The notes: generated from the letters alone by a model not told the origin. Numbered from the stretch's first letter, positions 8,061 to 16,642 are shown. The stretch: 64,000 nucleotides of DNA from Mycolicibacterium hassiacum DSM 44199 (GCF_900603025.1 NZ_LR026975.1:1364001-1428000); one strand, 5' to 3'. Program-made: numbers and translations.

Positions 8061-9824
8061 ATGCGAATCGGAAGACGTACGTTCATCGCCGCCGCGGCCG
8101 CCGTCGGGCTGCTGGCGGCCGGCTGCTCGGGCGGCGGATCGTCCGGCGGCGGGGCATCGGGTGACGGCTACGGCGGCACCCTGCGGGTGGCGTCGGTCGG
8201 CGAGATCGACGCCCTGGACCCGCTGATCGCCTACTCCTCGGAGTCCTGGCAGGTGATCCGGGCGCTGACCCGCCAGCTGGTCACCTACCCGGGCAGCCCG
8301 GAGAGCATCGGCGCCGACACCGAGATCGTGCCCGACCTCGCCGAGAGCTGGGAGGTCAGCCCCGACGGCCTGACCTACACCTTCACGCTGCGCGACGGCA
8401 TCAAGTTCTCCGGCGCCACCGACCGCGAGATCACCGCGCACGACTTCGTCTACGCGATCAAGCGGTTCCCCGACCCCAACGCCCAGGTCAGCGCGATCAC
8501 CTACTACAACGCGCTGCTCGAGGGATTCCGGGAGTACGCCGACGAGTTCGCCAAGGTGCCCACCGGCGACCTGAAGGCGGCCAAGGAGTTCATCGACACC
8601 CACGAGATCAGCGGTGTCACCGCGCTCGACGACAAGACGTTGCAGCTCAAGCTGACCCAGCCGGCCAGCGACTTCCTGGACATCCTCACGCTGAACTTCG
8701 TCAGCCCGCTGCCGGAGGAGATCGTCAGCAACTACTTCGCCGACAGCCTGGAGTTCCGGCAGAACTACGCCTCCAGCGGCCCGTACTACATCGAGTCCTA
8801 CGAGCAGGGCAAGCAGCTGCGGCTGAAGAAGGTGCCGGACTACAACGGCGAGGGCGACCCGCGGCACGCCTACGTCGACGAGATCGTCTTCGACACCACC
8901 GTCGCCTCCGCCGACGCCGCCTCGCAGCAGCTGCAGACCGGCACCGCCGACATCGGGCTGTACGTGCGCGCCTACCCGGCCAACGTCATCGCGCAGTACA
9001 AGAAGACCGACCCGGACCACCTGCACATCTCGCCGAGCGGCTCGGCGGTGTTCATCAGCTGGAACAACCCCGAGCAGCCGACCACCGACGGCCAGCGGGC
9101 GCTCAAGGACCTGCGGGTGCGCCAGGCGTTCAACTACGCGCTGGACAAGGCCGACATCGTGCGCGGCCTGGGCGGGCCGGACGCGGCGATCGTCTCCAAC
9201 GAGATCCTGACCTCCACCATCGTCGGCTACACCGGGGAGAACCCGTATCCCACCCCGGACGACAAGGGCGACCCGGACAAGGCGCGGGCGCTGCTGGCCG
9301 AGGCCGGGCACCCGGACCTGACGCTCAACCTCGTCTACCGCAACAACCCGGAGTACGAGAAGATCGCCACCTCGGTGCAGAACGCCGCCAAGCGGGCCGG
9401 GATCGACGTGCGCATCACCCCGATCCCCGGCGACAGCTGGGGCGCGCTGAACGCCTTCCTGTCCGACAAGTCCAAGCTCGACGAGTGGGATCTGGCCATC
9501 ACCACCTGGACCCCGGACTGGCAGGGCAACAGCGCCCGGATGACCCTGGGCGGCTGGCTGGACTCGGAGTTCGCGCCGGGCGGCACCTGGAACGGCGTGA
9601 CCTACCACAACCCGGAGCTCAACGCCGTGGTGCGCAAGGCCTTCGCCGCGCAGGACCCGACCGCCGACTGGCAGCAGGCCAACCGCATCGCCACCCGTGA
9701 CCTGGCCTGGTTCCCGCTGGTGGAGCGGGTGAAGTCGGTGCCCACCTCCGACCGGGTGACGAACTGGACTTGGCAGTCGCTGGGCAACGGCGCCGACATC
9801 ACCAACATCGCCGTCACCGGGTAG
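8061..9824 (+). CDS. Peptide-type ABC transporter substrate-binding lipoprotein (SBP family 5)
   Basis: 587 residues. A twin-arginine/lipoprotein-like signal (MRIGRRTFIAAAAAVG) ends in the lipobox LLAAGC, so the mature protein should be lipid-anchored after Cys22. Family 5 hallmarks follow: GGTLRVASVGEIDALDPL, then PDLAESWEVSPDGLTYTFTLRDGIKFS, and later DLRVRQAFNYALDKADIV. A ribosome site (AAGGAGCACC) precedes the ATG. It captures the solute for the DppB/C/DF importer. Placement in an operon with flavin monooxygenases suggests an organosulfur or peptide-linked substrate, but specificity cannot be read directly. It is the last gene before a strong convergent inverted repeat. Confidence 0.92.
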   Translation: MRIGRRTFIAAAAAVGLLAAGCSGGGSSGGGASGDGYGGTLRVASVGEIDALDPLIAYSSESWQVIRALTRQLVTYPGSPESIGADTEIVPDLAESWEVSPDGLTYTFTLRDGIKFSGATDREITAHDFVYAIKRFPDPNAQVSAITYYNALLEGFREYADEFAKVPTGDLKAAKEFIDTHEISGVTALDDKTLQLKLTQPASDFLDILTLNFVSPLPEEIVSNYFADSLEFRQNYASSGPYYIESYEQGKQLRLKKVPDYNGEGDPRHAYVDEIVFDTTVASADAASQQLQTGTADIGLYVRAYPANVIAQYKKTDPDHLHISPSGSAVFISWNNPEQPTTDGQRALKDLRVRQAFNYALDKADIVRGLGGPDAAIVSNEILTSTIVGYTGENPYPTPDDKGDPDKARALLAEAGHPDLTLNLVYRNNPEYEKIATSVQNAAKRAGIDVRITPIPGDSWGALNAFLSDKSKLDEWDLAITTWTPDWQGNSARMTLGGWLDSEFAPGGTWNGVTYHNPELNAVVRKAFAAQDPTADWQQANRIATRDLAWFPLVERVKSVPTSDRVTNWTWQSLGNGADITNIAVTG

Positions 9825-9841
9825 TCCCCGGCACGCGGCCC

Positions 9842-9922
9842 GGGGCCGGGACCGCGAACGTGAGCCTGTGGCCGGAAATCCGGCCGGATCGCGCACCGCC
9901 GCTCACGTTCGCGCCCGGCCCC
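9842..9922. terminator. Bidirectional terminator / large inverted repeat
   Basis: GCGAACGTGAGC (9854-9865) pairs perfectly with GCTCACGTTCGC (9901-9912). The outer arm GGGGCCGGG (9842-9850) pairs with CCCGGCCCC (9914-9922) across a small bulge. Inside lies a second perfect hairpin, GGCCGG-AAAT-CCGGCC (9870-9885). It sits between two convergent genes, as expected for a terminator serving both strands. There is no U-tract, which is common in mycobacteria. Confidence 0.7.
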
Positions 9923-9930
9923 GGCCGTTC

Positions 9931-9958
9931 GGGGGAGATCAGACGGGGGAGATCAGAC
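9931..9958. repeat. Tandem 14-bp direct repeat
   Basis: GGGGGAGATCAGAC occurs twice back to back (9931-9944 and 9945-9958). The second copy contains the stop codon of the trehalase gene on the minus strand. It may be a simple replication-slippage duplication. Confidence 0.8.
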
Positions 9959-11968
9959 GGGGGCGTTGGCGGGCACGAACCCGCCGGAGCTGTCCGCCTC
10001 CTCCTCGGCGCGGATCACGTGCACCACCGCGTTGATCAGCGCCAGGTGGGTGAACGCCTGCGGGAAGTTACCCAGGTGCCGGCCGGTCTTGGGGTCGATC
10101 TCCTCGGCGTACAGGTGCAGCGGGCTGGCGAACGACAGCAGCCGCTCGCACAGATGCTTGGCCCGCTTGACCTCACCGATCTCCACCAGCGCCGACACCA
10201 GCCAGAACGAGCAGATCGTGAACGTGCCCTCCTCACCGGACAGGCCGTCGTCGGTCTCCTCGACCCGGTACCGCAGCACCAGCCCGTCCTCGGTGAGCTC
10301 CTCGGCGATCGCCAGCACGGTGTTGCGGATCCGCGGGTCGTCCGGCGGCAGGAACCGGGTCAGCACCGCCAGCAGCAGCGAGGCGTCCAGCGCGTCGCTG
10401 CCGTAGCGCTGCACCAGGATTCCGCGTTCGTTGACGCCGTTCTTGAGCACATCGGCCTTGATCTCCTCGGCGATCGCCCGCCACTGCTGCGCGTAGGACT
10501 TCTCGCCCTGCAGCTCAGCGAGTTTCGCGCCGCGGTCGAGCGCCACCCAGCACATGATCTTGCTGGAGGTGAAGTGCTGCGGTTCGCCGCGCACCTCCCA
10601 GATGCCGCGGTCGGGCTCGCGCCAGTGCTTGATCGCCTCCTCGACCTGCTGCTTGAGCACCGGCCACAGCGTGTCGGAGATCTGCTCACGCGAACGGGCG
10701 TGCAGATACACCGAGTCCAGCATCGTGCCCCAGATGTCGTGCTGGCGCTGGTTGTAGGCGGCGTTGCCGATGCGGACCGGCCGCGCCCCGTCGTAGCCGG
10801 ACAGGTGGTGCAGCTCCTCTTCCACGAGCGTCCGCTCGCCGCCGACGGCGTACATCACCTGCAGCGGATGGCGCTCACCGTTGTTGGCGCCCGACACATC
10901 GGCGATGAACGCGAAGAAGTCGTCGGCCTCCCGGTCCAGCCCCAACGTGTACAGCCCCCACAGCGCGAACGTCGAGTCGCGCACCCAGGCGTAGCGGTAG
11001 TCCCAGTTGCGTTCGCCCCGCGGGGTTTCCGGCAGCGACGTGGTCGGTGCGGCCAGCAGCGCACCGGTCGGCGAGTAGGTCAGCCCCTTGAGCGTCAACG
11101 CGCTGCGCTGCAGGTAGGCGCGCCACGGGTGATCGGGGAAGTCGCCGACGTTGATCCACTGCCGCCACGCCTCGCTGGTCTGCCACATCTTCTCGGCGGC
11201 CTCTTCATAGGTCTGCGGCGCCGGGTGCTTCGACCAGCTCAACGCGACGAACGCGTTGTCACCCTCCTTCATCCGGGTGCGGGCCCGTGCCTCGTGGCCC
11301 TCCAGGCCCAACCGCAGGTTGGTGGTCAGCCGCAGCGTCGGATGCGCGTCGGCGTCGCGGGCGGCGCGCGCGATCGCCTCGCCGTAGGCCTGCGACGAGT
11401 ACTCCCAGCGCGCCGGGATGCGGTGGTAGTCGAACGCCGGCTCGCAGCTCATCACCAGCTCGACCGTGCCGCTGACACACCGCACCGTGCGCAGCAGGAT
11501 GTGCTCGGCGTCCCAGTCCATCGGGGTGCGCCGGTGGGTGCGCGAGCGGGTCTCGATGTCGTGCCACGGCCCCATGACCAGTGCGTCGCGCACGATCAGC
11601 CAGCCGGTCGGGGTCTGCCAGGTGGTCTCCAGGATCAGGCTGCCGGGCAGGTAGCGCCGGGCGGCCGGCACCGACACCCCGTACGGGCCGATGCGGAAGT
11701 GCCCGGCGCGGCGGTCGAGGATCGCGCCGAACACGCTGGGCGAATCCGGCCTGGGCACGCACATCCACTCCACCGATCCGGCCGACGAGATGAGGCAGGT
11801 GTTCTCGCAGTCGGACAGAAAGCCGTAGTCGGCGATCGGCGGGAACGGGTTGCGCAGCGATCCACCCGCTGTGTGCGGCACCGGCGCCGTCGTGCTCAAC
11901 GGCGTGCGATGATCCCCGACGCCGTCATATCGCGGGTCGGCAGAGCGCTCGGTGTCAGGCAAAGCCAT
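9953..11968 (-). CDS. GH15 family trehalase
   Basis: 671 residues, matching the size of the mycobacterial GH15 trehalase (Rv2402-type; the M. smegmatis orthologue was shown to hydrolyse trehalose). Clear GH15 motifs are IADYGFLSDCENTCLIS at the N-terminus, NWDYRYAWVRDSTFAL with catalytic-region residues, GEEGTFTICSFWLVSALVEIG and the C-terminal NFPQAFTHLALINA. Start ATG at 11968 precedes the conserved N-terminus. The frame stays open upstream to 12247, but that stretch has no family sequence and runs into the neighbouring gene. The enzyme splits cytosolic trehalose to two glucose. It lies 74 nt downstream of the FAD monooxygenase gene on the same strand and may be co-transcribed. Confidence 0.9.
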   Translation of the reverse strand: MALPDTERSADPRYDGVGDHRTPLSTTAPVPHTAGGSLRNPFPPIADYGFLSDCENTCLISSAGSVEWMCVPRPDSPSVFGAILDRRAGHFRIGPYGVSVPAARRYLPGSLILETTWQTPTGWLIVRDALVMGPWHDIETRSRTHRRTPMDWDAEHILLRTVRCVSGTVELVMSCEPAFDYHRIPARWEYSSQAYGEAIARAARDADAHPTLRLTTNLRLGLEGHEARARTRMKEGDNAFVALSWSKHPAPQTYEEAAEKMWQTSEAWRQWINVGDFPDHPWRAYLQRSALTLKGLTYSPTGALLAAPTTSLPETPRGERNWDYRYAWVRDSTFALWGLYTLGLDREADDFFAFIADVSGANNGERHPLQVMYAVGGERTLVEEELHHLSGYDGARPVRIGNAAYNQRQHDIWGTMLDSVYLHARSREQISDTLWPVLKQQVEEAIKHWREPDRGIWEVRGEPQHFTSSKIMCWVALDRGAKLAELQGEKSYAQQWRAIAEEIKADVLKNGVNERGILVQRYGSDALDASLLLAVLTRFLPPDDPRIRNTVLAIAEELTEDGLVLRYRVEETDDGLSGEEGTFTICSFWLVSALVEIGEVKRAKHLCERLLSFASPLHLYAEEIDPKTGRHLGNFPQAFTHLALINAVVHVIRAEEEADSSGGFVPANAPV

Positions 11969-12042
11969 GTCGCAATCATCGACCGCTGATGCCGTCGGCG
12001 TCCACTCATTGCGTCGTGTCGCACATCGCAGTTTGCCGGGGG

Positions 12043-13278
12043 TCAGCGCCGGGCGAACGCGGGCACGTGTTCGGCCAGCGGTCCGATCGCCACCCCGGTC
12101 GCGATCAGCGTCCGCACCGCGGGCAGCCGAGCGGCGAGTTTGACCAGCCCAGGGGCGTCGGACCGGGCGCTCTCGCCGACCGCGATCGCGATGACGCGGC
12201 GGTGCACGAACCGCTGCGCGGCCTGGATGATCGCCGCCGGGATCCACCGGCGGGCCTGAACCAGGGCCAGCCGGCGGGTGGGGACCCGGCCGGCGCGCAG
12301 CGGGCCGGCCAACAGCCGCGCCGCGGCCACCGCGTCGGCGACCGCCAGGTTGATGCCCACCCCGCCGACCGGGGACATCGCGTGCGCCGCGTCACCGATC
12401 AGCAGCAATCCGTCGCAGTACCAGCGCCGCAGCCGGTTGAGCCGCACGTCGAGCAGCTTGACCTGGTCGAACGACGACACCGCGGCGATCCTGTCGGCCA
12501 GCCACGGCACCAGCGCCACCATGCCGCGGTGCAACGACTCGATGCCGCGGGCGCGCAGTTCGGCGTCGCGGCCCTTGGGAATGATGTACGCGCACTGGTA
12601 GTAGTCGCCGCGGTCGATCGCGACCGCGGCCGCGCCGGCGCCGAGCGTGCCCGCCAGTCCCGGCGGATCGCCGGGGTCGCGGGGCAACCGGAACCACCAC
12701 ACGTCCATCGGTGCGCCGAACTCGCGCGGCTGCAACCCGACCGCGTCACGCAACCGCGAGGTGCGTCCGTCACAGGCCACCGTCAGCACCGCGCGCATCC
12801 GACGCACCTCGCCGTCGGGGCCGCGGTACGTCACCCCGGCGACCCGGCCGCCGTCCCGGACCACCCCGAGCACCTCGGTGCTGCGCAGCAGCCGAAAGCT
12901 CGGTTCGCGGGCCGCCGAGGCGGCCAGCAGTTCCAGGAAGTCCCACTGCGGCACCAGGGCAATGTGCTTGTGCGGACCGGGAATTCGCTGCAACGGCAGC
13001 CGAACCGAGGTGTCCTGCACCTGCAGCGTGAGGTTCTCGATGATCCGGTGCGGCAGCGCGGCGAACTCCCGCGCCAGACCCAGCTCGTCGAGGATCCGCA
13101 GGGTGCTGGCATGCACGGTGTCGCCGCGGAAGTCGCGCAGGAAATCGGCGTGCTTCTCCATCACCGTGACGTCGATGCCCGCGCGGGCCAGCAGCAGACC
13201 CAACATGATCCCGGCCGGGCCGCCTCCGGCGACGATGCAGGTCGTCGCCTCGGGCGGATCGGTCCCGGCCGTGCTCAC
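12043..13278 (-). CDS. FAD-dependent monooxygenase (p-hydroxybenzoate hydroxylase fold)
   Basis: 411 residues of the group A flavin monooxygenase fold. The FAD dinucleotide site is CIVAGGGPAGIMLGLLLARAG (about residues 14-34) followed by an acidic Glu in VMEKH. The DG motif is seen in ACDGRTSRLRDAVGL and the second FAD motif in LIGDAAHAMSPVGGVGINLAVAD. GDTVHASTLRILDELGL is typical of hydroxylases of aromatic or polyprenyl substrates. The substrate is unknown. The start (ATG at 13278) fits the conserved N-terminus. It is divergent from a small membrane-protein gene at 13310, leaving only 31 nt for both promoters. Confidence 0.85.
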   Translation of the reverse strand: MSTAGTDPPEATTCIVAGGGPAGIMLGLLLARAGIDVTVMEKHADFLRDFRGDTVHASTLRILDELGLAREFAALPHRIIENLTLQVQDTSVRLPLQRIPGPHKHIALVPQWDFLELLAASAAREPSFRLLRSTEVLGVVRDGGRVAGVTYRGPDGEVRRMRAVLTVACDGRTSRLRDAVGLQPREFGAPMDVWWFRLPRDPGDPPGLAGTLGAGAAAVAIDRGDYYQCAYIIPKGRDAELRARGIESLHRGMVALVPWLADRIAAVSSFDQVKLLDVRLNRLRRWYCDGLLLIGDAAHAMSPVGGVGINLAVADAVAAARLLAGPLRAGRVPTRRLALVQARRWIPAAIIQAAQRFVHRRVIAIAVGESARSDAPGLVKLAARLPAVRTLIATGVAIGPLAEHVPAFARR

Positions 13279-13297
13279 GTCGGCATCCTCGCATCGT

Positions 13298-13303
13298 TAC
13301 GCT
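13298..13303 (+). promoter_or_regulatory. -10 element for leaderless small-protein transcript
   Basis: TACGCT matches the mycobacterial TANNNT -10 consensus and stands exactly 6 nt before the GTG at 13310, the spacing expected when transcription starts at the first base of the start codon. No ribosome site is present, which supports leaderless translation. Confidence 0.55.
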
Positions 13304-13309
13304 GGTCCG

Positions 13310-13534
13310 GTGGGCAGCTTCCTGAATTGGTGGGACGGCGTCGAGCTGTGGCTGGCCGGCCTGCCGTTCATCGCCCAGGCCGCGGTCGTCATGCCGGTGG
13401 TGCTGGCGCTGTCGTACGGAATCGCGGTGGTGCTCGACGGCGCGCTCGGCCACGGCATCCGGTTGGTGCGCGGCGGCGACGGTGATGCTTCGGGCGAATG
13501 GGACAGCGGCAGCGGCGGCGGGAGCGCCCGGTGA
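13310..13534 (+). CDS. Small conserved-type membrane protein (74 aa)
   Basis: A 74-residue protein with an amphipathic N-terminus (SFLNWWDGVELWLAGLP), one hydrophobic segment (FIAQAAVVMPVVLALSYGIAVVL, about residues 19-41) and a Gly/Ser-rich acidic tail. Third codon positions are strongly G/C, unlike the shadow frames. No function can be named. It occupies the place of the small Rv2401/Rv2401A genes next to subI in M. tuberculosis, which is synteny only. The GTG start is supported by the leaderless-type -10 element just upstream. It overlaps the next small gene by 4 nt (GTGA). Confidence 0.7.
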   Translation: MGSFLNWWDGVELWLAGLPFIAQAAVVMPVVLALSYGIAVVLDGALGHGIRLVRGGDGDASGEWDSGSGGGSAR

Positions 13535-13632
13535 ACGGCCGGACCGGAAGCGGCATGCCCCGGTCCCGGGTGACATTGGTGCTGGTCCTGCTCGTGGTGC
13601 TGGTGATCGTCGGCTGGCTGCTCACCCGCTGA
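13531..13632 (+). CDS. 33-residue single-pass membrane peptide
   Basis: GTG at 13531 overlaps the TGA of the preceding gene, then 32 more codons lead to TGA at 13630-13632. The peptide has a basic N-terminus (NGRTGSGMPRSR) followed by one hydrophobic helix (VTLVLVLLVVLVIVGWLLT) and a final Arg, the pattern of a small tail-anchored or signal-anchored membrane protein. The overlap implies translational coupling. Codon third positions are mostly G/C. Function unknown. Confidence 0.6.
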   Translation: MNGRTGSGMPRSRVTLVLVLLVVLVIVGWLLTR

Positions 13633-13682
13633 CGGGCCCCGCGGCCCACCCCTCCCGCGCTGTATCCGGGCGCGACCTCTGT

Positions 13683-13688
13683 TATTCT
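13683..13688 (+). promoter_or_regulatory. -10 element of the subI-cysTWA operon
   Basis: TATTCT fits TANNNT and is followed by exactly 7 nt before the ATG of the polycysteine small ORF. Transcription is therefore expected to begin at that ATG, placing 211 nt of leader before subI. Confidence 0.65.
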
Positions 13689-13695
13689 TCGCGCC

Positions 13696-13788
13696 ATGCG
13701 TACGGCATCCGGCAACAAGGGCGGATTTGTGCTCGCCCTCATCGCCGTGGGTTTTGCTGCCGTCGCTGATGTCTGTTGTTGTCGCTGA
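13696..13788 (+). CDS. Leaderless polycysteine leader peptide (30 aa) of sulfate-uptake operon
   Basis: ATG at 13696 opens a 30-residue ORF (MRTASGNKGG..., then a hydrophobic stretch) ending Asp-Val-Cys-Cys-Cys-Arg before TGA at 13786-13788. Three consecutive Cys codons next to the stop, a -10 element 7 nt upstream and no ribosome site match the polycysteine leaderless small ORFs described in M. smegmatis as cysteine-responsive attenuators of sulfur operons. When cysteinyl-tRNA is scarce, ribosomes would stall at these codons and expose the downstream subI ribosome site. The 118 nt between this stop and subI would hold the RNA switch. The peptide itself is probably not functional. Confidence 0.8.
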   Translation: MRTASGNKGGFVLALIAVGFAAVADVCCCR

Positions 13789-13906
13789 CTCCATGCCGTC
13801 CGCGGTTGGGTGTCGGTGACGGTCCATGTCTCGTCCAGGTACCGAATCCATCGCCTTGCTGTCGTGACGGGTACGGCTGTCAGATCCCTGCAAGGAAAGG
13901 TCACCA

Positions 13907-14941
13907 ATGAAGATGAGGCTCGGGACAACCTGGCGAACCGCCACAGCACTGGCGGCCAGCACCGTGCTGCTCGCGGCCTGCGGGGGCGGAGCGAGCGACG
14001 AGGTCGGCGCCGATCAGCAGAGCGAGAAGGCCGACGTCACGCTGACCGTGGTCGCCTACGCGGTGCCCGAACCGGGCTGGAGCAAGATCATCCCGGCGTT
14101 CAAAGCCACCGAGGAGGGCAAGGGGGTGGCGGTGACCACCTCCTACGGCGCCTCCGGTGACCAGTCCCGGGCGGTGGCCAGCGGAAAACCCGCCGACCTG
14201 GTGAACTTCAGCGTCGAGCCCGACATCACCCGGCTGGTGAAGGACGGCAAGGTCGCCGAGGACTGGAACGCCGACGCCACCGGCGGCATCCCGTTCGGTT
14301 CGGTGGTGACCCTGGTGGTGCGCGAGGGTAACCCGAAGAACATCCGGGACTGGGACGACCTGCTGCAGCCGGGTCTGGAGGTGGTCAGCCCCAGCCCGCT
14401 GAGCTCGGGGTCGGCCAAGTGGAACCTGCTCGCGCCGTACGCCGTCAAGAGCAACGGCGGCCAGGATCCCGAGGCCGGGCTGGCGTTCGTCAACGAGCTG
14501 GTCAGCAAGCACATCCGCACCCGGCCCGGCTCCGGCCGCGAGGCCAGCGAGCTGTTCCTGCAGGGCACCGGTGACGTGTTGATCAGCTACGAGAACGAGG
14601 CGATCAACATCGAGCGGCAGGGCAAGCCGGTCGAGCACATCAACCCGCCGCAGACGTTCAAGATCGAGAACCCGGTCGCGGTGCTCAAGACCAGCCAGCA
14701 CCAGGACAAGGCCAACGCGCTGAAGAACTTCCTGTTCACCCCGGAGGGGCAGAAGCTGTGGGCCGAGGCCGGTTTCCGGCCGGTCGATCCCCAGGTGGCC
14801 ATCGACTTCGCCGAGGACTTCCCGGAGCCGGAGAAGTTGTGGACCGTCGCGGATCTCGGCGGGTGGGACGTGGTCGATCCCGCGCTGTTCGACAAGGACA
14901 ACGGCAGCATCACCAAGATCTACAAGCAGGCGACTGGATGA
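13907..14941 (+). CDS. subI: Sulfate ABC transporter substrate-binding lipoprotein SubI
   Basis: 344 residues. The signal peptide ends in the lipobox LLAAC (Cys about 25), so the protein is an anchored lipoprotein. Sulfate/thiosulfate-binding family features follow: LTVVAYAVPEPGWSKIIPAF, TTSYGASGDQSRAVASGKPADLVNFSVEPDI, VREGNPKNIRDWDDL, and SPSPLSSGSAKWN, which binds the oxyanion. A good ribosome site (AAGGAAAGG) precedes the ATG. It captures sulfate for the CysTWA importer and overlaps cysT by 4 nt. Expression is probably controlled by the polycysteine leader upstream. Confidence 0.95.
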   Translation: MKMRLGTTWRTATALAASTVLLAACGGGASDEVGADQQSEKADVTLTVVAYAVPEPGWSKIIPAFKATEEGKGVAVTTSYGASGDQSRAVASGKPADLVNFSVEPDITRLVKDGKVAEDWNADATGGIPFGSVVTLVVREGNPKNIRDWDDLLQPGLEVVSPSPLSSGSAKWNLLAPYAVKSNGGQDPEAGLAFVNELVSKHIRTRPGSGREASELFLQGTGDVLISYENEAINIERQGKPVEHINPPQTFKIENPVAVLKTSQHQDKANALKNFLFTPEGQKLWAEAGFRPVDPQVAIDFAEDFPEPEKLWTVADLGGWDVVDPALFDKDNGSITKIYKQATG

Positions 14942-15816
14942 CGGTCGACACCGGTTCCACCCGGCTCGGCTCCACCGGTGACAGCGCCGGTGGGGCCGAG
15001 CCGCCCCGCGGATTCGTTCTGAGCCGCCGAGGCAGCACCGCGCTGCAGGTGGGATTGGCGACGTTGTGGCTGTCGGTGATCGTGCTGCTGCCGTTGGCCG
15101 CGATCGTGTGGCAGTCCGCCGACGGCGGGTGGAGCGCGTTCTGGTCGGCGGTCACCGCCAACGGGGCGGTGCAGTCGTTCCGGGTCACGTTGACCGTCTC
15201 GCTGGCGGTGGCGGTGGTGAACATGGTGTTCGGTCTGCTGGTCGCCTGGGTGCTGATCCGCGACGACTTCCCGGGCAAGCGGCTGGTGGACGCGATCATC
15301 GACCTGCCGTTCGCGCTGCCCACTATTGTCGCGAGCCTGGTGATGCTGGCGCTCTACGGCCCCAACAGCCCGGTCGGCATCCACCTGCAGCTGACCAAGT
15401 GGGGCGTGATCGTGGCGCTGCTGTTCGTCACGCTGCCGTTCGTGGTGCGCTCGGTGCAGCCGGTGCTGCTGGAACTCGACCGCGAGGTCGAGGAGGCAGC
15501 CGCCTCGCTGGGCGCGAACAACTTCACCATCTTCCGGCTGATCGTCCTGCCCGCGCTGCTGCCGTCCCTGCTCAGCGGCACCGGGCTGGCGTTCTCCCGG
15601 GCCATCGGCGAGTACGGTTCGGTGGTACTGATCGGCGGCGGGGTGCCCGGGGTCACCGAGGTGTCCTCGCAGTACATCCGCCAGCTCATCGAGAACGACG
15701 ACCCGACCGGTGCGGCGGCGGTGTCGATCGTGCTGCTGAGCATCTCGTTCGTGCTGCTGTTCATCCTGCGCTGGATCGGGTCGCGGGCGGCGAAGCGGGA
15801 GGAGCTGGCCCAGTGA
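14938..15816 (+). CDS. cysT: Sulfate ABC transporter permease CysT
   Basis: 292 residues with about six hydrophobic membrane segments, the first at LQVGLATLWLSVIVLLPLAAIVW. The region IIDLPFALPTIVASLVML and the coupling loop EAAASLGANNFTIFRLIVLPALLP are diagnostic of CysT/CysU. The start ATG overlaps the subI stop, and the gene overlaps cysW by 4 nt (GTGA). It forms the sulfate channel with CysW. Confidence 0.95.
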   Translation: MTVDTGSTRLGSTGDSAGGAEPPRGFVLSRRGSTALQVGLATLWLSVIVLLPLAAIVWQSADGGWSAFWSAVTANGAVQSFRVTLTVSLAVAVVNMVFGLLVAWVLIRDDFPGKRLVDAIIDLPFALPTIVASLVMLALYGPNSPVGIHLQLTKWGVIVALLFVTLPFVVRSVQPVLLELDREVEEAAASLGANNFTIFRLIVLPALLPSLLSGTGLAFSRAIGEYGSVVLIGGGVPGVTEVSSQYIRQLIENDDPTGAAAVSIVLLSISFVLLFILRWIGSRAAKREELAQ

Positions 15817-16625
15817 CGCTCTCCCGTCCGGTGCGGTATCTGCTGCGCTTCCTGGCGCTGCTGTATCTCGCCTTCCTGCTGGTGGTGCCGGTGGGCGCGA
15901 TCCTGTGGCGCACCTTCTCGCCGGGGATCGGCGAGTTCATCGCGTCGGTCACCACCCCGGCGGCCATCTCGGCGCTGCAGCTGTCGCTGCTGGTGGTGGC
16001 GATCGTGGTGCCGCTGAACATGATCTTCGGGGTGTCCACCGCGTTGGTGTTGGCGCGCAACAAGTTTCCCGGCAAGAGCCTGCTGCAGGCGGTGATCGAC
16101 CTGCCGTTCGCGGTGTCGCCGGTGGTGGTGGGCGTGGCGCTGATCCTGCTGTGGGGATCGGCGGGCGTGTTCGGGTTCATCGAGAACGATCTGGGGATCA
16201 AGGTCATCTTCGGATTCCCCGGCATCGTGCTGGCCTCGATCTTCGTCACCATTCCCTACGTCATCCGTGAGGTGGAACCGGTGCTGCACGAGGTCGGCAC
16301 CGACCAGGAGGAAGCCGCCTCGACACTCGGATCGACGGCGCTGCAGACGTTCTTCCGGATCACCCTGCCGTCGATCAAGTGGGGCCTGATCTACGGCGTG
16401 GTGCTCACCATCGCCCGTACCCTGGGCGAGTACGGCGCGGTGTTGATGGTGTCGTCCAATCTGCCGGGCAAATCACAGACGTTGACGCTGTTGGTGTCCG
16501 AGCGCTACGAGCAACACAAGGAGTACGGCGCTTACGCCCTGTCGACATTGCTGATGGCGGTGGCCGTGCTCGTGCTGATCGCCCAGGTGGTGCTGGACGC
16601 CCGCCGCCAGCGGGTAGCCGAGTAG
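15813..16625 (+). CDS. cysW: Sulfate ABC transporter permease CysW
   Basis: 270 residues starting with GTG at 15813 in overlap with cysT. It has six predicted membrane segments; [20 protein letters not shown] and the [21 protein letters not shown] coupling loop identify CysW. It pairs with CysT and is driven by CysA, whose gene follows after 17 nt. Confidence 0.95.
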   Translation: MTLSRPVRYLLRFLALLYLAFLLVVPVGAILWRTFSPGIGEFIASVTTPAAISALQLSLLVVAIVVPLNMIFGVSTALVLARNKFPGKSLLQAVIDLPFAVSPVVVGVALILLWGSAGVFGFIENDLGIKVIFGFPGIVLASIFVTIPYVIREVEPVLHEVGTDQEEAASTLGSTALQTFFRITLPSIKWGLIYGVVLTIARTLGEYGAVLMVSSNLPGKSQTLTLLVSERYEQHKEYGAYALSTLLMAVAVLVLIAQVVLDARRQRVAE

Positions 16626-16642
16626 GCCGAGGAGAAGGTGAG

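Noticed and set aside
11969..12247. N-terminal extension of the trehalase by 93 codons.
   Set aside because: The added sequence is Arg/Gly/Pro low-complexity, overlaps the 3' end of the FAD monooxygenase gene and precedes the conserved start of the GH15 protein.
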